Assembly (NCBI GenBank): GCA_027451525.1
Contig: DAIDJF010000037.1
Coordinates: 1-55,482 of the forward strand
Origin: Ktedonobacterales bacterium
Lineage (GTDB): Bacteria; Chloroflexota; Ktedonobacteria; Ktedonobacterales; Ktedonobacteraceae
Direction: 5' to 3'
DNA: 55,482 nt
In this document: one piece after another, positions 10,201 to 18,918 of the stretch
Position numbering within the stretch: the stretch's first letter is position 1
How the letters are laid out: every line of letters begins with the position of its first letter
Position numbers and translations under genes: made by a program
The notes under the pieces: model-generated
What the model was told of the DNA's origin: nothing
The model's input: only the letters and a program-made list of their open reading frames with translations
Database searches by the model: none

Positions 10201-11675
10201 AGGCTTTACTATGGCGCGAAATCGGCAATACCTGGACTGCTACGGGTGAATATGCCAAAGCCTATGACTGCTATCGGCGCGGCAAAGAGGTAATGGCACA
10301 GGCGCAGGTGACGACTGGGGCTGCATGGGCCTGTCTCCACCTGCAATATGGAACCCTCCTACGTCTCGATGGATACTATCAGGAGGCACACCAGTATTTT
10401 ACCGAGGCTCTTGCTATTCTTGAACAAAAATTTCCGCGCGTGACGCTCGCCGCGACTGTGCCATCCTCACCGGACGATCCTCTGATACAGCAACCTCAAT
10501 CCGCCCTTGCGCGTGAGTTTGTGCCAAAGGAATTGCCGACACGCACAGAGCGTGCCCTGCTCGGCGAACCCTTGGAACTGGGCTATGTACACGAACAACT
10601 GGGTGTCGTTGCCGCCAGTATGGGCCAGCTCAATGATGGTCTCAAATACATGAATATTGCCTCAAGCATTTATAAAGAGCATGAGCTGTTTACTGATACT
10701 GCGCGTATTTACAGCAATCTGGGCGCAGTCTACATTATGAAGGGCGAATTGGCGGAGGCTAGCTCGTATTTACAACGCGCTTTTGAACTCGCGGAACGGA
10801 GTGGCGATGTCCCAAATATGGCGTTTGCTACCATAAATCTTGGCGACATCACAAAACGTGCAGGCAAGTTGCTTGATGCGGAAAGTTGGTTCAGACGCAG
10901 TCTCAGCTTATCTGAACGTATTAATGACCGTGAGCATATGAGTTGGTGCTATGTGGAATTGGCAACCGTTCAGCAAGACCTGGGTCAGATACATGAGGCG
11001 GCCCAGAGTCTGCTGCGCGCTATCAGTATTGGACGCGCAATTAAAAGTCCGCGTTGTGTTCGTTATGCGCTGATTGCTCTGGGCGATTTACGTATCACGC
11101 AAGCCGTTATGCTCTGTCAATTGTATCGCACTGGAAATCAAGCCACGCAGCAAAACATCCTGTGCCGTCGCCTATTCGCACGCGCGAAAGCGACATTGCA
11201 GCGCGCCGTTGTGCCGGGAGGCTTGGAGGCAGAGGCGATCATTGATGGCAAGTTGCTGCTCGCGACCGTCGCGTTTTTACAGCGAGATATGCCCTTTGCA
11301 TCTCAAATCGCGCAACAGGCGATAGAAGAGGCGCGAGAAAACGAGACTGCGCGTATTATTGGACGCGCTCAGCGTCTCCTGGGCTTGATTTATGCCGAGC
11401 AAGGTCGTTATGAAGACGCCGAACACGCGCTTGAGCAAGCTCTTCACCTCCTGCAAAAACATGGTTTGCGCCTGGATTACGCGCGAACATTGCGCGCTCA
11501 TGGCAAAGTATTGTTTCAGCACGCAACATTTGTGGCATCCGAAGACGCTGGTTCTGCCAATGCTATGCAACAGCGTGGTGTTGAGTATCTGAATGAGGCG
11601 CAAACGATTTTTGCTGACTGCCATGCCTCTATTGATCTGTATTGGACAGAACAAGAATATGCTCGTCAAGGATAG
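7224..11675 (+). CDS. Giant BTAD/AAA-ATPase/TPR transcriptional regulator with Cys-rich DUF6788-like head
   Basis: The protein has about 1483 residues (1504 if the GTG at 7161 is used; neither start has a strong ribosome site, and 7224 opens directly on the first domain). Residues are numbered here from 7161. Order: a Cys/His-rich DUF6788-like segment (~30-65, RCGKQRCRKCQDGEGHGPYWY); an OmpR-type winged helix plus BTAD domain (~108-350); an AAA/NACHT-like ATPase with Walker A GEPGIGKTRL (~487) and Walker B LLVLDDLHW (~608); then TPR repeats (~1080-1480). This is the MalT/AfsR/SARP-like signal-transducing ATPase plan, which activates transcription after ligand- and ATP-driven assembly. Its ligand and targets are unknown; the receiver protein just upstream is a plausible partner. 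Confidence 0.9.
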   Translation: MNGRVSYRQQFTRCGKQRCRKCQDGEGHGPYWYAYWSENGHTVSKYIGIRLPPDVEPLSQTLRQDEQYRSGTEPAHRLPSTPAAPLLRIYLLGQFYVERRVGNEWFPVEQRIWQRRRVRALLGCLLSSPGRRLGREQVMEAIWPDLEVDVAANRLNGAVHELRQILEPDISRPATSRLLRLERDILQLADRSLIWVDAEAFELLLKDAYANSDLEQAARLLEEADALYRGSYLIEELYSEWATQRRDALQRRWVGLLLNLAKLRMAHRSFSAAIEVLDRLRTAEPANETALQLLMLLLTHLDRRGEALQLYTQYESALKREQGGVPLPETRTLYTTLRQGHTPDLPVIENVRSLFSSGNGFKEVSSSTSPTLAKDTAAVVSSRRVEPSGRKAVREKAPVRPTFHVTRQHQSPLIGREGELSFMRQVLLDLEAIKRDISGEKRGYAARHQTAPQVQSNVKHTHFVLLQGEPGIGKTRLAEELSIEADKRGWAVAWSRAYEQEGTIPYRPWTELLRILLHTLAPMADEDTPDVMTLAQHFYDRPDRLAVLFPEWSMATARVSSYSQEQERLYLWEATLALLTALSKVHPLLLVLDDLHWTDESSIELLSYITHHLREQRIVIIATCRDGELVPSHKLRSLIADLRRDQTMEAFTIEPLTQSQIEILLAHVPHELVQQIQAQAAGNPFFAEELARYVETLQMDGAQHGVSMPTETHASKPFRVARAHRSLPEAIAVVLERRLSRLSSECQILLGKAAILGGSFDLSQLLPLTSEHTEDHVLDLLEEALNAGLLIEEGVSSHIIYHFWHPLIVSHLYDRLSAARRAQLHRKVAEAMKHGYTRVQQEKVAAAIVHHLSKGGGDATDIAHYAELAANSAYQLAAYSEAQHYYLQAIQALLSYAAMPLPKFDVMNGREAIHALILLPSAQHRQLVIRDPLRFCRLLEHVAECCSVRGDFEDARSLYEYILDLRGSEFFQRSPLSLLIDGCDRIQQEAQIQALLWREIGNTWTATGEYAKAYDCYRRGKEVMAQAQVTTGAAWACLHLQYGTLLRLDGYYQEAHQYFTEALAILEQKFPRVTLAATVPSSPDDPLIQQPQSALAREFVPKELPTRTERALLGEPLELGYVHEQLGVVAASMGQLNDGLKYMNIASSIYKEHELFTDTARIYSNLGAVYIMKGELAEASSYLQRAFELAERSGDVPNMAFATINLGDITKRAGKLLDAESWFRRSLSLSERINDREHMSWCYVELATVQQDLGQIHEAAQSLLRAISIGRAIKSPRCVRYALIALGDLRITQAVMLCQLYRTGNQATQQNILCRRLFARAKATLQRAVVPGGLEAEAIIDGKLLLATVAFLQRDMPFASQIAQQAIEEARENETARIIGRAQRLLGLIYAEQGRYEDAEHALEQALHLLQKHGLRLDYARTLRAHGKVLFQHATFVASEDAGSANAMQQRGVEYLNEAQTIFADCHASIDLYWTEQEYARQG

Positions 11676-11683
11676 GCAATGCT

Positions 11684-11716
11684 GGCATGGTTTGTATCCT
11701 TACAAATCGCCGTGCC
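11684..11716. terminator. Possible bidirectional terminator hairpin between convergent genes
   Basis: GGCATGG TTTGTA / TACAAA ... CCGTGCC can fold with one G-T pair and a 3-nt bulge. It spans the short gap between the BTAD regulator and the convergent ABC gene. There is no clean T-run, so this is weak. Confidence 0.3.
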
Positions 11717-13448
11717 AGAGCCGTTGCATCTCTTCGCATGTCTCCTGCAGCTGTTTCAGTTTGCCTTCCGCCTCGACGCGCCCATTTTTCAGAACGATGA
11801 TATGATCTGCGCGTTGCAAGACGGCTTTGCGATGCGAGATCACCAGACAGGTGCGCTCTTCACCGCTAAACAGGCGTTCCCACATTGCCTGCTCTGTCTC
11901 CACGTCGAGTGCGCTAGAGAGATCGTCGAAGACCAGCAGTTCGGCGTCACGTATCAGCATACGGGCCGCCGCTGTGCGCTGAACCTGCCCTCCTGAGAGC
12001 TTGACGCCGCGCACGCCGATCTTGGTGTCCAAGCCCTGTTCCAGATGCTCGACATCGCGCTCCATCACAGCGGTATGGATAGCGCTGCGGATAGCCTGTT
12101 CATCATCTGGCAGACCAAGCAGGAGATTGGCACGTAGCGTGTCGCTGAAGAGGTGCGGCAATTGCGGCGTGTAGACGCTACGCGGTGGCACAAAGAATGT
12201 GGCCGGTTCCGTCACGATCTCGCCATTCCAGCGAATCTCGCCCTCGTCTTTTGGCAGCAGACCGAGCAAGGCGCGCGCGAGCGTGGTTTTGCCGGAACCG
12301 ATGCGCCCCGTAATCACTGTCAGCGAACCACGAGGTACGCGCAGGTTGATCTGTTCGATACCACGTCCACTCTCCGGGTGACGATAGCTGAGGTTGTGTG
12401 CCTCAAGCACGCTCAGCGTATCCGTTTTTGCTGGCTGTGCGAGTGTTGGTAGCTCGCCCGCGAGATAGACGGGATGATGTCTCACAAGTGCACTGGCTGG
12501 CGCACCCTGCATCAGGTCTTGCATCCTGTTCATGGAAACCTTCGTTTGTGGATAGCGCGAGAGCAGCATGCCGATATACTGCACGAAATCGCTGATGCTT
12601 CCCAGATAATAGATGAAGAGCGCGAGATCACCAGGGTGCAGTTGTCCATGCTGTATTGTTAAGGCGACGAGTAGCAGGATGAAACCTGTACCGACGCCGA
12701 TGGTGCTGCTATTAATGGTATTGACTGCGCTGCTCAAAACGCGGTCTGTGAGCATGGCACTACGGCGTTTGGCGTTCAATGCATCGAAGTGTGAGACGAC
12801 GTGCTGTTCTGCTCCTGCTACCTGAATTGCCTGCACCGCGCCAAATATCTCGCCAATTGCGCTGGTCAAGGTCGCTGTTGCCTTGCGACTTGCTGTTCGA
12901 TAGACCTCCAGACGGTTTTTCATACTCTGCGTAATCGTGATCACGCCCAGGACGGGCAGGAAGACGAGCAGCGTGATGAGAACATTAATACGTAGAAGGA
13001 TGATAAAGGCAGCAAGCGAGAAAATGCTGAGGCTGATTGACAAAGTGATGGTCCAGAACATCATCACGACGATGTCTGGGTCATCGCGAAAACTGCTGAT
13101 TGCGGCCCCAGGCGAATCAGGAACCGCTCGCGCGCCGGGGCGTTCGAGGATGCGCCGCAGCATGTTTGTGTCCAGCAGTGCGCGTGTGGAGAAACCGAAA
13201 GTGATAGAGGTAAGTTGATCTCCAATATCTAGCAATCCGCGCACGAACGCGATCAAGACTTGTAGACCGAGCAGTAGAAGGATGCTAATCGCCAGGCCGT
13301 GTTGCGCGCCGAGCATATTGAAAAAGGCTTGCAAGATCAGGCCAAAGAAGAGGCGACCCAGGAAAAACGAGGTATCACCCAGGATGGTCAGGATAAGCAT
13401 CAGGGGACGATAGCGGAAGAGTCGCCAGAGAAATTGGATGGTATTCAT
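11700..13448 (-). CDS. ABC exporter half-transporter (fused TMD-NBD), degenerate catalytic site
   Basis: The 582-residue protein has an N-terminal six-helix exporter membrane domain and a C-terminal ATPase: Walker A GRIGSGKTTLARALLG (~380), signature KLSGGQVQRTAAARM (~482), Walker B LLVFDDLSSALD (~503) and H-loop VISHRK. The residue after the Walker B Asp is Asp, not the catalytic Glu. In heterodimeric exporters this marks the degenerate partner, which needs a second subunit for efficient hydrolysis. Its start codon overlaps the stop of the upstream ABC gene (ATGA at 13445-13448), implying translational coupling. The upstream partner is damaged, so whether this transporter still works is doubtful. 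Confidence 0.92.
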   Translation of the reverse strand: MNTIQFLWRLFRYRPLMLILTILGDTSFFLGRLFFGLILQAFFNMLGAQHGLAISILLLLGLQVLIAFVRGLLDIGDQLTSITFGFSTRALLDTNMLRRILERPGARAVPDSPGAAISSFRDDPDIVVMMFWTITLSISLSIFSLAAFIILLRINVLITLLVFLPVLGVITITQSMKNRLEVYRTASRKATATLTSAIGEIFGAVQAIQVAGAEQHVVSHFDALNAKRRSAMLTDRVLSSAVNTINSSTIGVGTGFILLLVALTIQHGQLHPGDLALFIYYLGSISDFVQYIGMLLSRYPQTKVSMNRMQDLMQGAPASALVRHHPVYLAGELPTLAQPAKTDTLSVLEAHNLSYRHPESGRGIEQINLRVPRGSLTVITGRIGSGKTTLARALLGLLPKDEGEIRWNGEIVTEPATFFVPPRSVYTPQLPHLFSDTLRANLLLGLPDDEQAIRSAIHTAVMERDVEHLEQGLDTKIGVRGVKLSGGQVQRTAAARMLIRDAELLVFDDLSSALDVETEQAMWERLFSGEERTCLVISHRKAVLQRADHIIVLKNGRVEAEGKLKQLQETCEEMQRLWHGDL

Positions 13449-14832
13449 GCATACACCTCCTCTAAGCCCGTTTGCAGCAGATGCGCGAAATGTGAATGCG
13501 CGTCGTTTGCCAGCATTTCGCGCTTGCCGTATTCGATAATGCGTCCATCCTCGATAATCAGGATGTAGTCGGCGTGCTGCACAGTCGCGAGGCGATGGGC
13601 GATGACCAGCGCGGTGCGCCCCTCGAAAAGTCTGTTGATGGCGTGCTCAATCAGTTGTTCGGTTGCGAGGTCAAGGCGTGACGAGGCTTCGTCAAGGATG
13701 ACCAGACCGGGATTGTGGAGCAGCACGCGCGTGAATGCCAGCAGTTGCGCTTCACCCGCCGAAAGACCTGTGCCGCCCGCTTCCAAGATGCTGTCCAGTC
13801 CGTCTGCAAGGTTGTGATACCACGTCGTCAGACCTACCGCGTGAATAGCCTCGATAATCTGCTTATCGGGTATGGCGTGATTGAAAAAGGTCAGGTTGTC
13901 GCGCACGCTAGCATGAAAAAGCTGTACATCCTGCGTGACCATGCCGATATGCTGACGCAGCGTGCGTAGTGGCATCTCGCGCAATGCGACATCATGCAGG
14001 CGGATTACCCCTTGTTGCGGATCGTAGAGGCGGAAGAGCAGGCGTGCCAGCGTGGTTTTGCCGCTGCCCGTGCGCCCCAGAATGCCCAGCACCTCAACGC
14101 TCCTGCCATCTGCGCCTTGCGGAAAATCGGATACCAGCGGCGTAGTAGTAGATAGCATTGCTGCATCACATAGCCTGTCGCCCCGTTAGCGCGTGTATCT
14201 TCAGTGCCTGAGAGATGTTCGCTCAGAAAGCCGAAAAAGTCCGCGCTTGTCTGGCGCAATACAAGTTGCAGTGGAATAGCGCGTTGCCGTAGATAGAGCA
14301 GGATAATGAAGACGCCGATGGTAAAAGCCGTCATGATGACGCCAACAAGCCCGCTAACCGTGAAAAATAATACGAGCACGCTGATGAGAATAAGCACGCC
14401 GAGGAGCAGTTGAATGGCAAGTTGCGAAAAGAAATTTGAGAGAATATCGACATCGCCATCAATACGCTCAATCATCTCGCCCTGTGTGCGACTCTTATGG
14501 AAGCCCAGATCAAGGGCGAGACAGTGCGTTACAAGGTCTGTGCGCAGTTGGTTGGTAGCCGTCCACGCGATATACTCGCTGAGATAGGTGGTCGCGACGG
14601 TAATGCCCTGACTCAGCAGGGCGATCACGATGAAGATGCCAGCCGCTGTGAGCAATGCGCTGGTTGCTCCTCCTGTCAGTGCCGTATCGATAAAATATTT
14701 CAAAATCTGCGGATTGACCAGTTGCAGTACGATGCTTACAATGAGTAGAACAGTTAACAAGAGTGTGCGCCGCCACAGCGGTCTAAGGTACGTGAGAAGT
14801 AGCGTGAGATTGCCTTTGCCTGGAAGGTGCAT
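13445..14832 (-). pseudogene. Broken ABC exporter half-transporter (internal deletion plus frameshift)
   Basis: The 5' frame (14832 leftward) encodes a normal exporter membrane domain up to GTEDTRANGATGYVMQQCY and RRWYPIFRKAQMAG, then runs into nonsense (ALRCWAFWGARAAAKP). From about 14090 the true continuation lies in another frame, GRSVEVLGILGRTGSGKTTL, a complete ATPase core with signature GLSAGEAQLLAFTR, Walker B LVILDEASSRLD and H-loop VIAHRLAT. Together the two frames span 462 codons, against about 590 for intact relatives. So about 130 residues (the last membrane helices and the start of the ATPase domain) are missing and the frame is shifted. The 3' part could still be translated from an ATG at 14158. 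It would have been the catalytic partner of the downstream half-transporter. An assembly error is an alternative. Confidence 0.8.
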
Positions 14833-14900
14833 GAGAAAATCCCCTTTAGAAAAACGGCAAAAGATGAATATACGGAAGCTTTTTTAAGACACGCTTGTAT

Positions 14901-14929
14901 AGAATACTCGAAAATTGATGAAAATTCAA
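14901..14929 (-). promoter_or_regulatory. Sigma-A-type promoter of the ABC gene pair
   Basis: On the minus strand TTGAAT (14929-14924), a 17-nt spacer and TATTCT (14906-14901) form a good promoter. It lies about 70 bp before the ATG at 14832, which is preceded by AAGGGGA. Confidence 0.55.
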
Positions 14930-14931
14930 TC

Positions 14932-14960
14932 TTGCATTCCTGCTCACATTGTTGTATAGT
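14932..14960 (+). promoter_or_regulatory. Sigma-A-type promoter of yifB
   Basis: TTGCAT (14932-14937), a 17-nt spacer and TATAGT (14955-14960) lie just before the GAGGAG ribosome site and the ATG at 14993. Together with the minus-strand promoter this makes a compact divergent region. Confidence 0.6.
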
Positions 14961-14992
14961 AGAGTCATAATATCGAAGAGGAGCTATGTGGT

Positions 14993-16522
14993 ATGTTGGC
15001 AATGGCGCGAAGCTGCGCGGTCATTGGTCTCGATGGTGCTCTGGTCGAAGTCGAGGTTGATATCTCCAATGGTCTGGCAGCATTTATGATTGTTGGTCTC
15101 CCCGATGCAGCCGTGAACGAGGCGAAAGAGCGCGTCAAAGCTGCGATCAAAAACAGCGGTTGTCTTTTCCCCTTTAAACACATCACGGTCAATCTCGCTC
15201 CCGCCGATCTGCGCAAAGAAGGTCCCGCCTACGATCTTCCTATAGCCATCGGCATTCTGTTAGCGTCGGGCCAGATCACGCCTGATGCGCAGATGGATGA
15301 ATACCTCTTCCTCGGTGAACTCTCCCTGGATAGCAGTGTGCGCCATACTAATGGTATCTTGCCAATGGTGGCTTTGGCACGTGAGAAGCATGTCAAAGCG
15401 GTTTTTGTGCCCGCTGTTGACGCGATTGAAGCCACGCTGATCGAGGGCGTGACGGTCTATCCCGTGGAGACACTTGGTCAACTGGTTGCTCATCTCAATG
15501 ATGAGCGGCGTATCGAACCTTATCAACGTGATCCACATCTGCTTGATAACGTGAAAGAGGCCATCTATTTGCAGGATATGGCCTCGGTGCGTGGTCAAGA
15601 GCATGTCAAACGCGCATTAGAGGTCGCAGCAAGCGGGGGACATAATGTCTTGATGAGTGGCCCCCCTGGTTCTGGTAAAACACTGCTGGCGCGTACAACG
15701 CCCTCTATTCTGCCACGCATGGCTATCGAGGAAGCGTTAGATGTAACGAAGATTTACAGTGTCAGCGGCATGTTGCCCTCAGATGTGCCGCTCGTTTTGC
15801 AACGTCCTTTCCGTTCTCCCCATCATACGACCAGTCACGCGGGCCTCGTCGGTGGCGGACGTATCCCGCGCCCCGGTGAGATCAGTCTGGCCCATCGTGG
15901 CGTGCTCTTCCTCGACGAACTGCCAGAGTTCGGACAAAGTGTGCTAGAGGTGTTGCGCCAACCGCTCGAAGACAAAGTTGTCACGATCTCGCGCGCGCAG
16001 GGCACGATTACCTATCCCGCCAACTTTATGCTCGTCGCCTCGATGAACCCCTGTCCCTGCGGCTATTACGGCGATCCCGTGCGCGAGTGTACCTGTTCGG
16101 CAACGGCAATTGCGCGCTACCAGAAGCGTATCAGTGGTCCTTTGCTTGATCGTATCGATATCCATGTCGAGGTTCCACGTGTGGATTATGAGAAACTGGC
16201 GGATAAACGCAACGTCGAGAACTCTGCAACCATTCGCAGACGCGTGCAGGAGGCGCGTGACCGTCAACTCAGACGTTTTTCAGGCTCTAAACTGACCTGC
16301 AATGCCGAGATGGGACCTGCCGAGGTGCGTGAATTCTGTACTGTCGAACCGCCAGCGGAGAAACTGCTCAAGGCCGCCATGCAGCAGTTGCATCTCTCTG
16401 CGCGTGCCTACCATCGCGTCCTAAAGCTCTCACGCACCATCGCCGACCTCGCTGGTAGCGACCTGATCGCCGCCAACCACGTGGCCGAGGCGATTCAATA
16501 CCGCCCACGTATGGGCACGTAG
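14993..16522 (+). CDS. YifB/ComM family Mg-chelatase-like AAA ATPase
   Basis: The 509-residue protein has the YifB/ComM layout. An N-terminal ChlI-type domain begins [15 protein letters not shown] and includes [17 protein letters not shown] and [11 protein letters not shown]. The AAA core has Walker [13 protein letters not shown] (~222) and Walker [12 protein letters not shown] (~303), with the family sequence [10 protein letters not shown]. The C-terminal helical domain carries the [21 protein letters not shown] motif. ComM is a hexameric helicase that promotes branch migration during natural transformation; that role is known for the family, not shown here. The ATG at 14993 has GAGGAG upstream. 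Its last 93 bp overlap the 3' end of the convergent glycosyltransferase gene. Confidence 0.94.
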   Translation: MLAMARSCAVIGLDGALVEVEVDISNGLAAFMIVGLPDAAVNEAKERVKAAIKNSGCLFPFKHITVNLAPADLRKEGPAYDLPIAIGILLASGQITPDAQMDEYLFLGELSLDSSVRHTNGILPMVALAREKHVKAVFVPAVDAIEATLIEGVTVYPVETLGQLVAHLNDERRIEPYQRDPHLLDNVKEAIYLQDMASVRGQEHVKRALEVAASGGHNVLMSGPPGSGKTLLARTTPSILPRMAIEEALDVTKIYSVSGMLPSDVPLVLQRPFRSPHHTTSHAGLVGGGRIPRPGEISLAHRGVLFLDELPEFGQSVLEVLRQPLEDKVVTISRAQGTITYPANFMLVASMNPCPCGYYGDPVRECTCSATAIARYQKRISGPLLDRIDIHVEVPRVDYEKLADKRNVENSATIRRRVQEARDRQLRRFSGSKLTCNAEMGPAEVREFCTVEPPAEKLLKAAMQQLHLSARAYHRVLKLSRTIADLAGSDLIAANHVAEAIQYRPRMGT

Positions 16523-17803
16523 TTGTTTGCCGATTTTAGCGCGCCCAAGCCACCAGAGTGCGCCTGCCGCCAGCAAGAGCAGAACTGGCTCAATAGGTGC
16601 GCGGAAACGTGGGCTACCATAAAACACCAGATTTTCCAGTATCGTGAAGAGTAACACGAGATAGACGAAGAGCAGTTCGCGCCATTTTCTGCGCGTCACA
16701 ATCAATCCCCACAGGGCGAGCGCGTAGATGGGCCACGCGAACAGGTTGAGCATGAGCAATACCAGTTTAGAAGAGAGTTGATGTGGGAAGCGATACACTG
16801 GCATGTCGGCCTCTGGTGCGGTTGGTCGCCACATGTTGACAAGATGCATGGCTAGCACATAGGGCATGGCTGAAAGATGTGTCTTGATCCATTGTATGGC
16901 GGCGTCACGAAAAGCCGTCTCACGCGCAACCTCGCAAGATGCATTGCATGTCAGGAGCGGGAACGAGTACGCGATTTTGGGGCTGGAATGCAGTGGGTTA
17001 ATCCATGATCCTTGATAGCCGGGCGTATTGAGAATCGCGTTATTGTATGATCCGAGTAGCACCGTGCCGTCACCAGTGGCGACGGGAACAAAACTATGTG
17101 AGACCTCGTAATTGCGCACCGTCCAGGGAGCGATCAGTACACAAGCGGTCACTGTCATCAGCAACGCCCCACTGAGAATCTGTCGCCAGGAGTGACGGAG
17201 TAACCAACCTATGAGCACAAGCCAGCCTATGCCGAGACCAAGAACGAGTAGACCGTTCGGGCGCGTGAGCGAGAGTAGTCCGACCAGCACGCCGCCCAAT
17301 AGTGCCGTGCGCAGGCGAAAGCGGCGTTGTAAGCGATAGAGCGTGTAACAGAAGGCAAACAGGAAGAAGGTATAGAGCGTTTCGGTATAGAGCCAGCCTG
17401 TATAGATATAGAGCGTTGGGTCTAGCGCAGCTATGATGCCGATAACGATGCCCACACGCCGTTGAAAGAGATCACGCGCAAAGAGGTAGATCAATACGCA
17501 TGTGCCTGCATCGAGAATACACAAAAACATGCGGGCGAAAAAATCACTTTTGCCTAAGACGAGCGAGAGTAACGCAATCAAAATAGGCCAGAGCGGAGTG
17601 CGGTAGACCGTCGTAATGTAGGATTCCAGGCAAAAGCAGTGCTCACTGAGCATGTGGAAACCAATAGCCTGATAGAACGCCGAGTCATGGAGGGGATTGT
17701 AATGTTTCGCAACGGTGAGATTGTAGAGAACACGAACAACAAGAGCAAGTATGAAAATGGCGATGGTAGGCCATATGGGGCGTAAACGATTCATGAGCAA
17801 CAT
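16430..17803 (-). CDS. GT39-like membrane glycosyltransferase (ArnT/PMT type)
   Basis: The protein of about 457 residues is a polytopic membrane protein with at least ten hydrophobic helices. Its first external loop ([20 protein letters not shown]) carries the Asp-x-x-x-Tyr pattern of GT-C fold, dolichyl-phosphate-mannose/ArnT-like enzymes. These use polyprenyl-phosphate sugars to glycosylate lipids or proteins outside the membrane. I placed the start at the ATG at 17803 (or 17794, nine bases on, with a better-spaced AGG); an ATG at 17875 would add polar residues without support. The last 93 bp run antisense over the end of yifB. Confidence 0.82.
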   Translation of the reverse strand: MLLMNRLRPIWPTIAIFILALVVRVLYNLTVAKHYNPLHDSAFYQAIGFHMLSEHCFCLESYITTVYRTPLWPILIALLSLVLGKSDFFARMFLCILDAGTCVLIYLFARDLFQRRVGIVIGIIAALDPTLYIYTGWLYTETLYTFFLFAFCYTLYRLQRRFRLRTALLGGVLVGLLSLTRPNGLLVLGLGIGWLVLIGWLLRHSWRQILSGALLMTVTACVLIAPWTVRNYEVSHSFVPVATGDGTVLLGSYNNAILNTPGYQGSWINPLHSSPKIAYSFPLLTCNASCEVARETAFRDAAIQWIKTHLSAMPYVLAMHLVNMWRPTAPEADMPVYRFPHQLSSKLVLLMLNLFAWPIYALALWGLIVTRRKWRELLFVYLVLLFTILENLVFYGSPRFRAPIEPVLLLLAAGALWWLGRAKIGKQLRAHTWAVLNRLGHVVGGDQVATSEVGDGA

Positions 17804-18146
17804 ACCTGTTTCTGTATGATTTCTAATTTTTGGATACTGGCGGCGAAAATACATTAGTTGAGACGGGCTGTGCAATGGGCTGGTAACAGAGCTATACTTT
17901 CCTATAATTTGGTGAATTTTTAGGAAGAAAAAGTTCCTACTAAAAATTTAGAAATCTTGAGCTTGGGAAGCTAAAGTATTTTTTACCGTCTTTGTCATAT
18001 TTGCCTATCCATCTGAGGATTTACAAGTTTTTGAACTGCCACACTTGAATTTTAAAAATTTATATGGTATAAATGAGATGTAACAAACAGCAGTGGTTAA
18101 TAAAGTAACCATGGACGAGTATTAGTGCTGCCATATCGGAAAGGAA

Positions 18147-18662
18147 ATGCACAAATGGTTGTTTTTTTTTCGCAATCTAAGTTTGGTGTTTCGTATAATG
18201 TTAGTGAGCACGTTTCTTGTCTTTGTTGTCATACCCTGGAATGAAACTACTGTCCAAGCTGCCTCAAAAACTCTCTTAAGTCCGTGTGTAGTCACTGTTT
18301 ATTATCTACATGGTAGGCAACCTGCTACCTCATCCTGTTTGCAACACCAAATCCTTCAAGGCAACCGGGTAGTATCTCCCAAAACCTCTCAAGGGAGTTG
18401 TAGTAATCCTAATGCAACTCTATGGAGTTCCGTAAATGGAACACTTTGCTTTGTAGGATATGGCTATCTTGGTTTCACACAGTGTTGTTCTCAGGTTTAT
18501 CAAGAATACTTTGCTGGTTGTTGTGACGGATGGCTATGGTATTATAATGGTAGCACGGGAACCCGCTTCTACATCTCTGGAGAGACAAAACCAGCACTCA
18601 AAAAATATTTCACTACAGTTACCCAAATATGCATTAATCCATATGGAAGTGCATATTGCTAA
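18147..18662 (+). CDS. Secreted Cys-rich protein of unknown function
   Basis: The 171-residue protein begins with a signal peptide (basic MHKWLFFFRN, hydrophobic core, probable cleavage after VQAA near residue 39). The mature part has ten cysteines, including two CC pairs (QCCSQ and GCCDG), and many Tyr, Gly and Trp residues. This points to a disulfide-stabilised external domain. No family is recognised. It sits in an AT-rich stretch (about 17.88-20.7 kb) with a base composition unlike its surroundings, next to a membrane glycosyltransferase, which suggests a surface or recently acquired gene. The 271-bp gap before it (17876-18146) is AT-rich and shows no recognisable feature. Confidence 0.7.
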   Translation: MHKWLFFFRNLSLVFRIMLVSTFLVFVVIPWNETTVQAASKTLLSPCVVTVYYLHGRQPATSSCLQHQILQGNRVVSPKTSQGSCSNPNATLWSSVNGTLCFVGYGYLGFTQCCSQVYQEYFAGCCDGWLWYYNGSTGTRFYISGETKPALKKYFTTVTQICINPYGSAYC

Positions 18663-18918
18663 TATGTACAAGTGACATATAGATGGTGCGTCACTAAAAA
18701 GAGACTTAGCATTTTGTTAGGAAAGCCATTTCAGGGATGATTATGGTTTTCCTAGTTTCTTAAAGAAGGAAAAGTGGTTATGTTTTCGTTAAATTTCAAG
18801 TGAGATAAATGTTATTTTTTTTGTTTTGCATAATTTATTATAAATTCGATTAGATAATGTACTGTCAAATATGTTCTGAAAATGCAAATATTTTGGATGA
18901 GTTACAAAAAGAGGATTT

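Noticed and set aside
14005..14158. C-terminal tail of the membrane frame in the broken ABC gene
   Set aside because: From about 14090 the membrane frame only reads the ATPase frame out of phase (ALRCWAFWGARAAAKP); it is not a real domain end.
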